Shown piece after piece: positions 1 through 8,589 of a stretch of 64,000 bases of DNA. Location: contig NZ_CP015318.1 of the NCBI RefSeq assembly GCF_001686985.1, forward strand, positions 5,826,001-5,890,000. The letters run 5' to 3'. A program made the position numbers and the translations under genes. The DNA comes from Mesorhizobium amorphae CCNWGS0123 (GTDB taxonomy: Bacteria; Pseudomonadota; Alphaproteobacteria; Rhizobiales; Rhizobiaceae). The first letter of the stretch is position 1; every line of letters begins with the position of its first letter. The notes beneath the pieces are model-generated. The model searched no databases. It saw only the letters and a list, made by a program, of their open reading frames with translations, and was not told the origin of the DNA.

Positions 1-88
1 CTCTCCTTCGCGACAAAGGTGGCGTCTCGTGCCATCTCCACTTTGCCCCGCAACTATGGCGGAGCCCTGCTATTCGAGGACGCCAGCC

Positions 89-1177
89 ATGAGCGCGCTT
101 GAAATCCGCGACATCAGCAAGAACTACGGCGCCATCGAGACACTGAAAGGCATCGATATCGCGCTGGAAAGCGGCGAGTTCCTGGTGCTGCTCGGCTCGT
201 CCGGCTGCGGAAAATCGACGCTGCTCAACATCATCGCCGGGCTCGCCGAAGCGACCAGCGGCGAGGTGCTGATCGGCGGCCGCTCGGTGCTCGGCGTCCA
301 CCCCAAGAACCGCGACATCGCCATGGTCTTCCAGTCCTACGCGCTCTATCCGAACCTCACCGTTCACCGCAACATCGGTTTCGGGCTGGAGATGCGCAAG
401 GTTCCCGTCGCCGAGCGCGACAAAGCGGTACGCGACGCGGCGAAACTGCTGCAGATCGAACCCCTGCTCGACCGCAAGCCCGGCCAGCTCTCCGGCGGCC
501 AGCGCCAGCGCGTCGCCATCGGCCGGGCGCTGGTGCGCAAGCCGCAGGTCTTTCTCTTCGACGAGCCGCTCTCCAATCTCGACGCCAAGCTGCGCCTGGA
601 GATGCGCACCGAGTTGAAGCGCCTGCACCAGATGCTGCAGACCACCGTCGTCTACGTCACCCACGACCAGATCGAGGCGATGACGCTGGCGACGCGCATC
701 GCCGTCATGCGCGACGGCAGGATCGAGCAGCTCGGCACGCCCGAGGAGATCTACAATTACCCGGCGACGCTCTATGTGGCGGGTTTCGTCGGCGCGCCGT
801 CGATGAACATGCTGCAGGCAGTCGTCGAGGACGGCAGACTCGCCATTGCCGGCTCGGACGTATCGCTGCCGCTGCCGGCCGGCTTCAGGAACGCGGCACC
901 GAACGGCGCGCCGGTCATTGTCGGGATCAGGCCCGAGGCGCTCCGCCTGGCAACCGGCACCGCAACGGAATTTCCGTTGCCGGTCGAGATCGACGTGGTC
1001 GAACTCACCGGCCCGGAACTGGTCACCACCGCGCGCATCGGCAACCAGCGGCTGACGGCCTGCCTGCCGCCGCGCGCCCGCGTCGCCAAGGGCGAGCCAT
1101 GCGCCTTCACCTTCGACGAGGACGCGCTGCGCCTGTTTGATCCGGCGACCGGCAAGGCCTTCGAAACAGCCCGCTAA
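89..1177 (+). CDS. ABC transporter ATP-binding protein, UgpC/MalK (CUT1 sugar importer) type
   Basis: This 362-residue protein is the ATPase that would energise a sugar or glycerol-phosphate importer at the inner membrane. Visible motifs are Walker A (GSSGCGKST, about residue 38), the Q-loop region (VFQSYALYP), the signature LSGGQRQR, Walker B (VFLFDEPL), the H-loop (VTHDQIEAM) and a C-terminal TOBE-like region. I chose the ATG at 89 because the family begins MSALEIRDI-like and GAGGA lies just upstream; a GTG at 29 would add 20 unrelated residues. No permease or binding protein is in the window, so the partners must lie upstream of position 1 or elsewhere. The substrate cannot be read from the ATPase. 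Confidence 0.9.
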   Translation: MSALEIRDISKNYGAIETLKGIDIALESGEFLVLLGSSGCGKSTLLNIIAGLAEATSGEVLIGGRSVLGVHPKNRDIAMVFQSYALYPNLTVHRNIGFGLEMRKVPVAERDKAVRDAAKLLQIEPLLDRKPGQLSGGQRQRVAIGRALVRKPQVFLFDEPLSNLDAKLRLEMRTELKRLHQMLQTTVVYVTHDQIEAMTLATRIAVMRDGRIEQLGTPEEIYNYPATLYVAGFVGAPSMNMLQAVVEDGRLAIAGSDVSLPLPAGFRNAAPNGAPVIVGIRPEALRLATGTATEFPLPVEIDVVELTGPELVTTARIGNQRLTACLPPRARVAKGEPCAFTFDEDALRLFDPATGKAFETAR

Positions 1178-1180
1178 ACG

Positions 1181-1217
1181 CAAAAGCCGACAACGCCTCA
1201 GGCGTCGTCGGCTTTTG
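1181..1217. terminator. Rho-independent terminator after the ABC ATPase gene (probably bidirectional)
   Basis: A 16-bp inverted repeat (arms 1182-1197 and 1201-1216, one mismatch, loop TCA) begins with AAAA and ends with TTTT. It sits four bases after the ABC ATPase stop codon. It can terminate that gene on the plus strand and the convergent aldehyde dehydrogenase gene on the minus strand. Confidence 0.85.
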
Positions 1218-1262
1218 TTTGACGGTTCGGCGGTCAAGGCCGCCAGAACGGGACGACCGTCC

Positions 1263-2777
1263 TCAGTCGATGTCGAAGGACACGCCTTGCGCCAGCGGCA
1301 GCGCCTTGGAATAGTTCACCGTGTTGGTGGCGCGGCGCATATAGGCCTTCCAGGCGTCCGAACCGCTCTCGCGGCCGCCGCCGGTTTCCTTCTCGCCGCC
1401 GAAGGCGCCGCCGATCTCGGCGCCCGACGTGCCGATGTTGACGTTGGCGATGCCGCAGTCCGAACCGTCGACGCCAAGGAAGCGCTCGGACTCCTGCAGG
1501 TCGCGGGTGAAGATCGACGACGACAATCCGGCGCCGACTGCATTGTGTTCGTCGAGCACGGCGTCGAAATCGGAATACTTCATCACGTAGAGGATCGGCG
1601 CGAAGGTCTCTTCCGTCACCGGCGAGACTTGGCTTTGCATCTCGACCAGCGCCGGATGCACATAATAGGCATCCGGGTGGCCGTTCTCTACCCGCGAACC
1701 GCCGGTCACCTTACCGCCATGCGAGGCGGCTTCCGTCAGCGCGTTCTGCATGTTGTCGAAGGCGGCCTTGTCGATCAGCGGACCGACCAGCGACGAGGTC
1801 TCCAGCGGATTGCCGACCGAAACGCTCTGATAGGCCTTTTTCAGGCGCGGCAGCAGCGCGTCGTAGACGCTGTCATGCACGAACAGGCGCCGCAAGGTGG
1901 TGCAGCGCTGGCCGGCCGTACCCATGGCGCCGAAGGCGATGGCGCGCAGCGCCATGTCGAGATCGGCCGTCGGACAGACGATGCCGGCATTGTTGCCGCC
2001 GAGCTCGAGCACGGCGCGCGCAAAACGCTTGGCCAGCCGCGGACCGACATCGCGGCCCATGCGGGTCGAGCCGGTGGCCGAAACCAGCGGCACCTTGGGA
2101 TGGTCAACCAGGATCTCGCCGACGGCGCGGTCGCCGATCAGCACGGGTGCCAGGCCCTGCGGCGCATCAGCGCCGAAGCGCTTGACCGCACGCGCAAAAA
2201 TCGCCTCGCAGGCAAGCGCGGTCAGCGGTGTCTTTTCCGACGGCTTCCACACAACGGCGTCGCCGCAAACAAGCGCAAGGGCCGCGTTCCACGACCACAC
2301 CGCCACCGGGAAATTGAAGGCCGAGATGACGCCGACGACGCCGAGCGGATGCCAGGTTTCCATCATGCGATGACCGGGGCGCTCGGTGGCGATGGTCAGG
2401 CCGTACAATTGCCGGGAGAGACCGACGGCGAAATCGCAAATGTCGATCATCTCCTGCACTTCGCCGAGGCCTTCGGACGGGATCTTGCCGACCTCGATCG
2501 ACACCAGCCGGCCAAGCTCGGCCTTGTGCGCCCGCAATTCCTCGCCGAGCAGCCGCACCAGCTCGCCGCGCCTCGGCCCCGGCACCAGCCGCCACGCCTG
2601 GAAGGCCTTGTGCGCGGCATCGATGGTCTTGGCCGCATCGGCCGGCGAGATCGTCTTCAGCGCCGCGATCTGCTCGCCCGTCACCGGGCTATGCACGATG
2701 AGATCACCACCGACAAGCGCCTCCTTGGCAACACCCAGTTTCGCCAGCAGTTCGGCTGTTTCCTTCGCTATCGTCAT
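1263..2777 (-). CDS. amaB: Aldehyde dehydrogenase, ALDH7 (antiquitin / L-piperidine-6-carboxylate dehydrogenase) type
   Basis: This 504-residue NAD(P)-dependent aldehyde dehydrogenase most resembles the ALDH7 class, which oxidises alpha-aminoadipic semialdehyde (in equilibrium with piperideine-6-carboxylate) to aminoadipate in lysine breakdown. Seen directly: the cofactor-binding stretch FNFPVAVWSWN followed by WKPSEKTPL, the general-base glutamate in LELGGNNAG, and the catalytic cysteine in GQRCTTLRR at about residue 300. The NNAG and GQRCTT forms are typical of ALDH7. The gene is monocistronic and convergent with the ABC ATPase. A glutaryl-CoA dehydrogenase gene 13 kb away fits a lysine/aminoadipate theme. 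Substrate specificity is inferred from family resemblance only. Confidence 0.85.
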   Translation of the reverse strand: MTIAKETAELLAKLGVAKEALVGGDLIVHSPVTGEQIAALKTISPADAAKTIDAAHKAFQAWRLVPGPRRGELVRLLGEELRAHKAELGRLVSIEVGKIPSEGLGEVQEMIDICDFAVGLSRQLYGLTIATERPGHRMMETWHPLGVVGVISAFNFPVAVWSWNAALALVCGDAVVWKPSEKTPLTALACEAIFARAVKRFGADAPQGLAPVLIGDRAVGEILVDHPKVPLVSATGSTRMGRDVGPRLAKRFARAVLELGGNNAGIVCPTADLDMALRAIAFGAMGTAGQRCTTLRRLFVHDSVYDALLPRLKKAYQSVSVGNPLETSSLVGPLIDKAAFDNMQNALTEAASHGGKVTGGSRVENGHPDAYYVHPALVEMQSQVSPVTEETFAPILYVMKYSDFDAVLDEHNAVGAGLSSSIFTRDLQESERFLGVDGSDCGIANVNIGTSGAEIGGAFGGEKETGGGRESGSDAWKAYMRRATNTVNYSKALPLAQGVSFDID

Positions 2778-2943
2778 TTTTGTCCCTTTCAGATCCCGTC
2801 TCTTATAGGACGGAGGTCAAAGCCTTGCGCCACGCACCATTGTGCCATCGGGCGCTGTCATGGCGTGGCATTACTCGTTTCAGGGAAAAACCGCCACCCC
2901 GGCATGGTCTAAGCCTGGGCTGCACGATTGAGCCAGACGGGCT

Positions 2944-4218
2944 TCAGCGCGCTGTTTTCGCGGTGGCCTTTGCCGCGCCGTCCTTGATCAGGCGATCGAT
3001 ATGCATGCGGATATGGGCGGCTTCCGCTGCGGTGTTGGCCAGCGCAATCGCACGATCGAAGGCGACGCGCGCCTCCTCGCCACGGCCAAGCTGCATCAGC
3101 AAGCCGCCCTTGAGGCCAAAGAAGTGGAAATATCCGGACAGTCTTTCCCCGAGCGGCTCGATCATTGCAAGGGCCGCCTCCGGACCGCGCACCTTGGCCA
3201 CTGCGACGGCGCGGTTCAGCGTTATCACCGGCGACGGCTGCATCTGTTCGAGCAGGCTGTAGAGCAGGTCGATCTCGGTCCAGTCGGTATCTTCGGGCTT
3301 CGCCGCGCGCGCATGCAGCGCGGCGATCGCCGCCTGAACCTGATAGGGCCCGGGCTTCTGGTGGCGCAGCGCCTTGTCGACCAGCGCCAGGCCCTCGTCG
3401 ATCATCTTGCGGCTCCACAGGCTGCGGTCCTGGTCCTCGAGCAGCACGATCTCGCCGCTGTCGTCGAAACGCGCCGGCGCCCGCGCATGCTGGAGCAAGA
3501 GCAGCGCCGTCAGCCCCATGATCTCCGGCTCGGTCTGGAACAGCCTGAGCAGCAGCCGCGCCAGCCGGATCGCCTCCTCGCAGAGCGGCGCACGCGCCGG
3601 CGCTTCGCCGCTGTTTGTCGAATAGCCTTCGTTGAAGATCAGATAGACCATGGCGGCGACGGCCGCGAGCCGCTCCGAGCGCTCGACCGCACCCGGCGTC
3701 TCGAACGGCACGCCGGCGTCGGCAATGCGCGCCTTGGCGCGAGTGATGCGCTGCTCCATGGCGCTTTCGCCGACCAGGAAGGCGCGCGCGATCTGCTTGA
3801 CCGTGATGCCGGAGACGATGCGCAACGCGACCGCGATCTGCTGCGTCGCCGGCAGGTCCGGGTGACAGCAGATGAACAAGAGCCGCAAAATGTCGTCGCG
3901 GTAATGCGCGCCGTCGAGCCGCTCGGCGATGTCGCTTTCGGCGTCCTCGAGGTCAGAGATCTGGTCCTCCTCGGGCAGCGGCGCCTGCTTGGAGCGCTTG
4001 CGCACCGCGTCGATGCCGCTGTTGCGGCCGACGAAGATCAGCCAGGCGGCGGGATCGCGCGGCGGGCCGTTTTTCGGCCAGTTCTTCAGCGCCCTGAGGC
4101 ACGCATCCTGGAAAGCTTCTTCCGCGGCATCGAGGTCACGGAAGTAGCGCAGCAGCGCGCCCATCGCCTGCGGACGAGCGGTGCTGATCGCATTGCTGAT
4201 CCAGGCAAGCTCGGTCAT
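2944..4218 (-). CDS. RNA polymerase ECF sigma factor, ECF42 type with C-terminal DUF6596/TPR-like domain
   Basis: This 424-residue sigma factor has a sigma-2 region (RYFRDLDAAEEAFQDACL, then WLIFVGRNSGIDAVRKR), a sigma-4 helix-turn-helix (GITVKQIARAFLVGESAMEQR) and a long helical C-terminal extension, as in ECF42 proteins. That group is encoded beside YCII/DGPF proteins and has no classical anti-sigma factor, and the upstream gene here is such a protein. The chosen ATG at 4218 overlaps the YCII stop codon as ATGA. A longer open frame up to 4677 runs antiparallel to nothing conserved and fuses across the YCII gene out of frame, so I rejected it. In this group the extension is thought to take part in activity control. 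Confidence 0.9.
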   Translation of the reverse strand: MTELAWISNAISTARPQAMGALLRYFRDLDAAEEAFQDACLRALKNWPKNGPPRDPAAWLIFVGRNSGIDAVRKRSKQAPLPEEDQISDLEDAESDIAERLDGAHYRDDILRLLFICCHPDLPATQQIAVALRIVSGITVKQIARAFLVGESAMEQRITRAKARIADAGVPFETPGAVERSERLAAVAAMVYLIFNEGYSTNSGEAPARAPLCEEAIRLARLLLRLFQTEPEIMGLTALLLLQHARAPARFDDSGEIVLLEDQDRSLWSRKMIDEGLALVDKALRHQKPGPYQVQAAIAALHARAAKPEDTDWTEIDLLYSLLEQMQPSPVITLNRAVAVAKVRGPEAALAMIEPLGERLSGYFHFFGLKGGLLMQLGRGEEARVAFDRAIALANTAAEAAHIRMHIDRLIKDGAAKATAKTAR

Positions 4219-4589
4219 GCGGCAGCCTTGCTCGGGTTGAAGACGGAAACCGGCCTTATTTCGTAAGAGCCGCCGCTGGGGTTGACCTCGGAGAGTTCGC
4301 GGGCGAACTCCACGGCCTCGTCGAGATCGGCGCATTCGAGCGTGTAAAAGCCGAGGAACTGTTCCTTGGTCTCGGCAAACGGGCCGTCGATGACCACCGC
4401 TTCGCCCTTGACCTTGCGCAGCGTTGTCGCGGCGGTCGTCGGCAAAAGCCGTGCCACTGGGCCAAGCCGGCCGGCCTGCGCGTATTTTTCCTGGACGTTG
4501 AGGAGATTGGCCATGACCTCTTCGTCCTGCTCCTTGCTCCAGGAGCAAACGACGTCTTCGGAAGCATAGCAGAGGATAGCGTAGAGCAT
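4215..4589 (-). CDS. YCII-related (DGPF domain) protein, partner of the ECF42 sigma factor
   Basis: This 124-residue protein carries the DGPF signature (VIDGPFAETKEQFLGFY, about residues 67-83) near the C-terminal half of a ferredoxin-like YCII fold. YCII proteins of this kind are the usual neighbours and likely regulon members of ECF42 sigma factors. Their biochemical role is unknown. The gene is first in a two-gene operon and its stop overlaps the sigma-factor start by four bases (ATGA), which suggests translational coupling. A candidate ECF42 promoter lies just upstream. Confidence 0.9.
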   Translation of the reverse strand: MLYAILCYASEDVVCSWSKEQDEEVMANLLNVQEKYAQAGRLGPVARLLPTTAATTLRKVKGEAVVIDGPFAETKEQFLGFYTLECADLDEAVEFARELSEVNPSGGSYEIRPVSVFNPSKAAA

Positions 4590-4613
4590 GATCGGTCCTT
4601 TTCTCTGTCAAAG

Positions 4614-4640
4614 GACGAGACAGTAGGACCGTTCCCGACA
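4614..4640 (-). promoter_or_regulatory. Candidate ECF42-dependent autoregulatory promoter
   Basis: Read on the minus strand, TGTCGG (complement of 4635-4640) is followed after 17 bases by CGTC (complement of 4614-4617), 25 bases upstream of the YCII start codon. The published ECF42 target is TGTCGA in the -35 element and CG(A/T)C in the -10 element. One base of the -35 differs here. The match and the spacing support autoregulation of this operon, but it is a sequence match only. Confidence 0.6.
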
Positions 4641-4708
4641 TTAGGTCGATAAAAAAATTCGGCTTGCAACGATACACCGAGGGCCGGCGAAGGACGCGCC
4701 CGCCCGCA

Positions 4709-5815
4709 TCAGCTCTCCTGCATCTTCAGCCATCGCAGGATCAGCGTCTCCTCCTCATCCAGCCCCGGTATCGCCCGTTTGCGTTTGTTTGCTTGCGCCA
4801 TTTCACCGAGCAGTCGTCCTTGCGACCAGGCCTCGAAGACCGTCGGATAGATGTAGCATTTGCGGCAGACGGCGCGCGTATTGCCCAGCCGCTCCGCGAC
4901 CTTGTCGATGACGACATTCGTCGTCCGCTTGATTTGCGCCTGGCTTTCGGGAACCTCCGTCTGCGCAAACAGCGAGGCGGCATGGATGGTGCCGCCCCAG
5001 GTGCGGAAGTGCTTGGAACTGAAATCCGCGCCGGCCGCATCGCGGATGTAGCGATTGACGTCGTCGGAACGCACGGGACGCCTGTTGCCGTCCTCGTCGA
5101 GATACTGGAACAGCTTCTGCCCCGGCAGATCCTGGGCGCCGCGCACGATCCCGGCGATCCGGCGATCGACAAGTTTCAATTTCCATTCCTTGCCGGACTT
5201 GCCCTTGAAGGCAAAGCGCAGGCTGGTGCCCTTGATGTCGACATGACGATCGCGCAGCGTCGTCAGTCCGAAACTCTTGTTGTCGCGCGCATAGGCGGCG
5301 TTGCCGACGCGGATCATGGTGTTGTCGAGCAGCCAGACCACCGCCGCGACGACGCGTTCCGCCGGCAGGCCGTGGCGGCGCAGATCGGCATCGATGCGGC
5401 GGCGCAGTTCGGGCAGGCTTTCGGCAAAGGCGACCAGGCTCGAATATTTGGCCCCATCGCGCTCCTCGGCCCATAGTGGATGATAGCGATACTGCTTGCG
5501 CCCGCGCTGGTCGCGGCCGGTCGCCTGGATGTGGCCGTCCGGATCGGGCGAGATCCACACATCGGTCCAGGCCGGCGGTATGGCGAGCGCCTTGATGCGC
5601 GCGATGGTGCTTTCACTCACTGCGCGGTCGTTCGGCCCCTTGTAGGAGAAGCCCTTGCCTGCCCTGAGGCGGCGGATGCCGGCTTCGCTGTCGGAAACAT
5701 AGGTCAGCGACGCCTGGTCGGCGGAAGCCTGGGCGCCATTCGTCGCCGCTCCATTGCCTGGTGCAACTTTCCTGTCGGCCGATTGGTCGTGTGACGACCC
5801 GGATTTGTCCAGCAT
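4709..5815 (-). CDS. DNA topoisomerase IB
   Basis: This 368-residue protein is a bacterial (poxvirus-like) type IB topoisomerase. It relaxes supercoils through a 3'-phosphotyrosyl intermediate. Seen: the family start around LTYVSDSEAGIRR, an arginine in MIRVGNAAYA, a lysine in FKGKSGKEW, the second arginine in KHFRTWGGT, and the nucleophile region LGNTRAVCRKCYIYP near residue 330, where the tyrosine after KC is the probable nucleophile. Asn in LGNT replaces the viral catalytic His, as is usual in bacterial members. The first 35 or so residues are a polar, low-complexity tail. The gene stands alone on the minus strand, about 120 bases from the sigma-factor operon. Confidence 0.93.
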   Translation of the reverse strand: MLDKSGSSHDQSADRKVAPGNGAATNGAQASADQASLTYVSDSEAGIRRLRAGKGFSYKGPNDRAVSESTIARIKALAIPPAWTDVWISPDPDGHIQATGRDQRGRKQYRYHPLWAEERDGAKYSSLVAFAESLPELRRRIDADLRRHGLPAERVVAAVVWLLDNTMIRVGNAAYARDNKSFGLTTLRDRHVDIKGTSLRFAFKGKSGKEWKLKLVDRRIAGIVRGAQDLPGQKLFQYLDEDGNRRPVRSDDVNRYIRDAAGADFSSKHFRTWGGTIHAASLFAQTEVPESQAQIKRTTNVVIDKVAERLGNTRAVCRKCYIYPTVFEAWSQGRLLGEMAQANKRKRAIPGLDEEETLILRWLKMQES

Positions 5816-5899
5816 GTCCTCTCCGCGGGAACTTCCGCGTAGATAAGCAACGGATCGACGGCAGGTTCCGTCGTCAGGGAATGTTTTCGGGTTGACCGA

Positions 5900-6652
5900 T
5901 CAGGGTGGCCGGCCGTGCATCCCGGCTGCAATGTCGGCCATCCACAGGCCGCCATCGTCGACATGAGGTGGATGGTATTCGCGTCCAGGGGAAATGCGTT
6001 CAAAGACTGCCCCGGCCTCGTCAGCGAGGTAATCGTAGCCCACGTCCTGAAGAACATGCCCCGGATCGAGATAGTCATAAAGATCACGGCGGGCTTTCCG
6101 CCGCTTGGGCTCGATCATTTTCAGATGATAGAGGTTGAGCCCACTATCCCTAGCTTTGAACCCGACACTGGAAGGGTACCAGAGATCGTGAAAGTCCTTG
6201 GACTGGCAGTTTGCCGGATCGTAGGCTTTGAACAGGCGGTACTGAATTTTTTCGCCCCATAGCCCATCGACGCGGTAATCGGTCGGTGAATACATTTCAC
6301 GGAGTCTGAACCCCCAGGCTATTCTCCTGTAGACACTCGTCAATTTTGCGATCCGCTCCGCCGCACTGCGTTCCAGCCGCTCGTCGGGATCGATAGCCAA
6401 AATCCAGTCGGCGCCAGCGTCGCGCGCCGCCGCGAGCAGGGCGTGCCGCCGAAGCGGCTCGCTGCTGAAAGCCCCCGTCGCCTTGCGATCGTCATAGGCA
6501 ATCCAGCCATCGACGATCGGATCGAGATTGGCGATAAGATCGGAAACCAGATGCGCGTCAAAGCGATAGCTGAAGACCGCGATAACTCTCTGCCGCGAGC
6601 GGAACAACCTGGTCCGTCGCGGAGGTTGGGGTTTCATGTGGGAGGTTATCAT
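5900..6652 (-). CDS. Glycosyltransferase family 2-like protein
   Basis: This 250-residue protein resembles short GT-A glycosyltransferases. It has a beta-strand start (RVIAVFSYRFD), a nucleotide-sugar/metal-type motif in ILAIDPDERLER (about residues 85-96), and a C-terminal aromatic and charged region (KDFHDLWYP, YHLKMIEPKRR). It has no membrane segment. The ATG at 6652 overlaps the stop codon of the upstream glycosyltransferase (ATGA), which supports this start and coupling; an internal ATG five codons later is possible. It is the last gene of a three-gene glycosyltransferase operon. Donor and acceptor are unknown. Confidence 0.75.
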   Translation of the reverse strand: MITSHMKPQPPRRTRLFRSRQRVIAVFSYRFDAHLVSDLIANLDPIVDGWIAYDDRKATGAFSSEPLRRHALLAAARDAGADWILAIDPDERLERSAAERIAKLTSVYRRIAWGFRLREMYSPTDYRVDGLWGEKIQYRLFKAYDPANCQSKDFHDLWYPSSVGFKARDSGLNLYHLKMIEPKRRKARRDLYDYLDPGHVLQDVGYDYLADEAGAVFERISPGREYHPPHVDDGGLWMADIAAGMHGRPP

Positions 6653-7530
6653 TGCGGTCGCTTGCCTGCTTTCGCACCGTCGCGCGCGCCGGCATAGACG
6701 CCCACGGATTTGATCAACAGGGCCAGCCAGACAATTGGCAGCGACATCATCGCGAAGGTTCGATCCCGTCCGGAAAGTCCGATCTTCGCCAGCTTGCGGA
6801 CATTGTGCCGGTCGTGAAAGGTGTCGCGAAAAAATCGGAACGGCGTCTTTGGGCTGGACGCGACAAGGTAGTCACCGCGTCGACATCCACGCCGGTATTG
6901 ATCGGCAAACAGTCGCACCAGGCTTGTTTCATTGCGATGCACTGTTTGCACACGCGGCTCCCAGACGGGCAGAGGTTCCCGCGGCAGCCTGTCCAGAAAG
7001 TTGGTATCTTCGCCGGCTGGCATCTCTTCATCGAACAAGCCGTATCCATCGAACAGCCTGCGATCGAACGACACGCCGTATCGCAGCGCACGATCCGCCG
7101 GCAAACCGGGAAGTCGCCGCATGAACATGATCAGATGAGCCGCACAGGCAATCAGATTGCGCGGATGGCTGTTCACGATGGCGCTCGCCACCATGCGGTC
7201 GCCGGCCAGATGTCGCTCTATCCGTGCCTCGGCCCAGCCGGGACAGGCGAGGCAATCGTCGGCAAGAAAAGCAACGAAGGGCGCTTGTGTTGCCGCTATG
7301 CCGACATTGCGGGCCGCACCGACAAACAGCCTTCGACTGATCTCGATCACCGGCACCTTGATCCCGGCGCCAGCCAACAGTGCCAGCACGTCCCCACCAC
7401 CTGAGTTGACCACGACGATCTCGAGCGGCGTGTTCTGATCAAGCAGAGATGTCACCGCATCGACTATCTGAACCGGCGCGCGGTAGCCAATGACGACCAC
7501 AGCAAGCTTCGCCCGATGTGAATCAGGCAC
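6649..7530 (-). CDS. Glycosyltransferase family 2
   Basis: This 293-residue GT-A protein has the typical N-terminal strand (KLAVVVIGYRAP), a VVVNSGGGD turn, a RNVGIA segment and the acidic metal-binding region FLADDCLACPGW. A hydrophobic stretch near the C-terminus (FAMMSLPIVWLALLIKSVG) may anchor it to the membrane. I start it at GTG 7530, which overlaps the end of the upstream glycosyltransferase by eight bases. The longer open frame to 7689 has basic, low-complexity residues from another frame and is not credible. It is the middle gene of the three-gene set and its substrate is unknown. Confidence 0.8.
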   Translation of the reverse strand: MPDSHRAKLAVVVIGYRAPVQIVDAVTSLLDQNTPLEIVVVNSGGGDVLALLAGAGIKVPVIEISRRLFVGAARNVGIAATQAPFVAFLADDCLACPGWAEARIERHLAGDRMVASAIVNSHPRNLIACAAHLIMFMRRLPGLPADRALRYGVSFDRRLFDGYGLFDEEMPAGEDTNFLDRLPREPLPVWEPRVQTVHRNETSLVRLFADQYRRGCRRGDYLVASSPKTPFRFFRDTFHDRHNVRKLAKIGLSGRDRTFAMMSLPIVWLALLIKSVGVYAGARDGAKAGKRPQ

Positions 7531-8458
7531 TTTGCAGCAGGGCGTGTGAAATGGAGAAACGGCGCCGCACCGCCAGCTTGAACTGGTAGCGCATGCAGCG
7601 CCATATGTCCGAGGGGACCTTGGGCGCGGCCTTCGCCACGGCAAGGAACCGCGCTGCCGTGTCAAAGTCGCCGCGCGCATAGTGGACACGGGCGATCTTG
7701 AGCGCGACCAGGCCTTCCCTCGTTTTCAGCGTCGACCTGGCGATGCCGCAGTCGGTGAGTTGACGCAAGGCGTGGCGCCAGGCGAGGAAGCGTTGTGCCG
7801 GCTTGATCGTGAAACGGTCGTCGGAGCGCTCCGCCGAGACGAAGTAGGTCATGACGGGCTGTGTAATGACGGCAAGCGGGGCCCGGCACATCAGCCGCGC
7901 CCAGAACAGCGTGTCCTCGTCATAGGCGAGCGCGGTCGGGAACCTCGTCTCACCGATCGCGCGCCGGGACACCAGCGCACTGCCGACCGCGATCGAGCGA
8001 ACCTGACCTTCCAGATAGGCAGAGGCGTTGGCGACGCCGGTGGCCGTATAGCCGTACGGCAATTTGAACTGGTGATGCTCGCCCTTGGTACGCCGGCGAA
8101 AGGCGCCGACCACCATCTCGGCTCTCGGTTGCGCGTCGCTTCGCGAAAGCAGCGATCTCAGGCCGCCTTCCAGATGCAGATCATCGGCATCGATCATGTA
8201 TATCCATGGGCAGTCCGCCTGCGCCAGGGCCAGGTTGCGGGCGCCGCCGGCGTCCCGGCAATTCGACGCAATCACGCGCAGCGGCAAGGCCAGCCGCGCG
8301 GCGACGTCCTCAGCCACCGCGGCCGTGCCGTCCGAGGACGCATCGTCGACCAGCAGCACCTCGCCGATGACCGCCGCCTCTGAACGGAGCGACGCCAGCG
8401 TGCCGGCAATCGTGGCCGCCGCATTATGTGCCGGAATGATAACGCTGACCGCTTTCAA
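7523..8458 (-). CDS. Glycosyltransferase family 2
   Basis: This 311-residue protein is a clear GT2 enzyme. It has SVIIPAHNAAATI at the N-terminus, LLVDDASSDGT at about residue 35, a RNLAL segment, and the DXD-type motif in MIDADDLHLEGG near residue 90. No membrane segment is obvious. It is the first gene of the operon and overlaps the next glycosyltransferase by eight bases. No polymerase, flippase or sugar-nucleotide gene accompanies the set, so the glycan cannot be inferred. Confidence 0.88.
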   Translation of the reverse strand: MKAVSVIIPAHNAAATIAGTLASLRSEAAVIGEVLLVDDASSDGTAAVAEDVAARLALPLRVIASNCRDAGGARNLALAQADCPWIYMIDADDLHLEGGLRSLLSRSDAQPRAEMVVGAFRRRTKGEHHQFKLPYGYTATGVANASAYLEGQVRSIAVGSALVSRRAIGETRFPTALAYDEDTLFWARLMCRAPLAVITQPVMTYFVSAERSDDRFTIKPAQRFLAWRHALRQLTDCGIARSTLKTREGLVALKIARVHYARGDFDTAARFLAVAKAAPKVPSDIWRCMRYQFKLAVRRRFSISHALLQSA

Positions 8459-8589
8459 TGATAAACTCCGCGCCGGCGCATGCGTTCGGCGGCCCCAATC
8501 CCTGTGCCCAAGATAACGGCAGCATCGGCTTTTGAGAAGCAGTCTTTGCTCGCCCGGAGATTTACGAACAGCCTGAGGCTGGGATCCGG

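Noticed and set aside
1137..2912. Long open frame (591 codons) antisense to the ALDH7 gene
   Set aside because: The minus-strand frame has a full enzyme; this one is arginine/histidine-rich without a domain and is a GC-driven shadow.
2944..4677. A single 577-residue protein spanning the sigma factor and the upstream region
   Set aside because: Conservation begins at the ATG at 4218; the upstream residues overlap the YCII gene in another frame.
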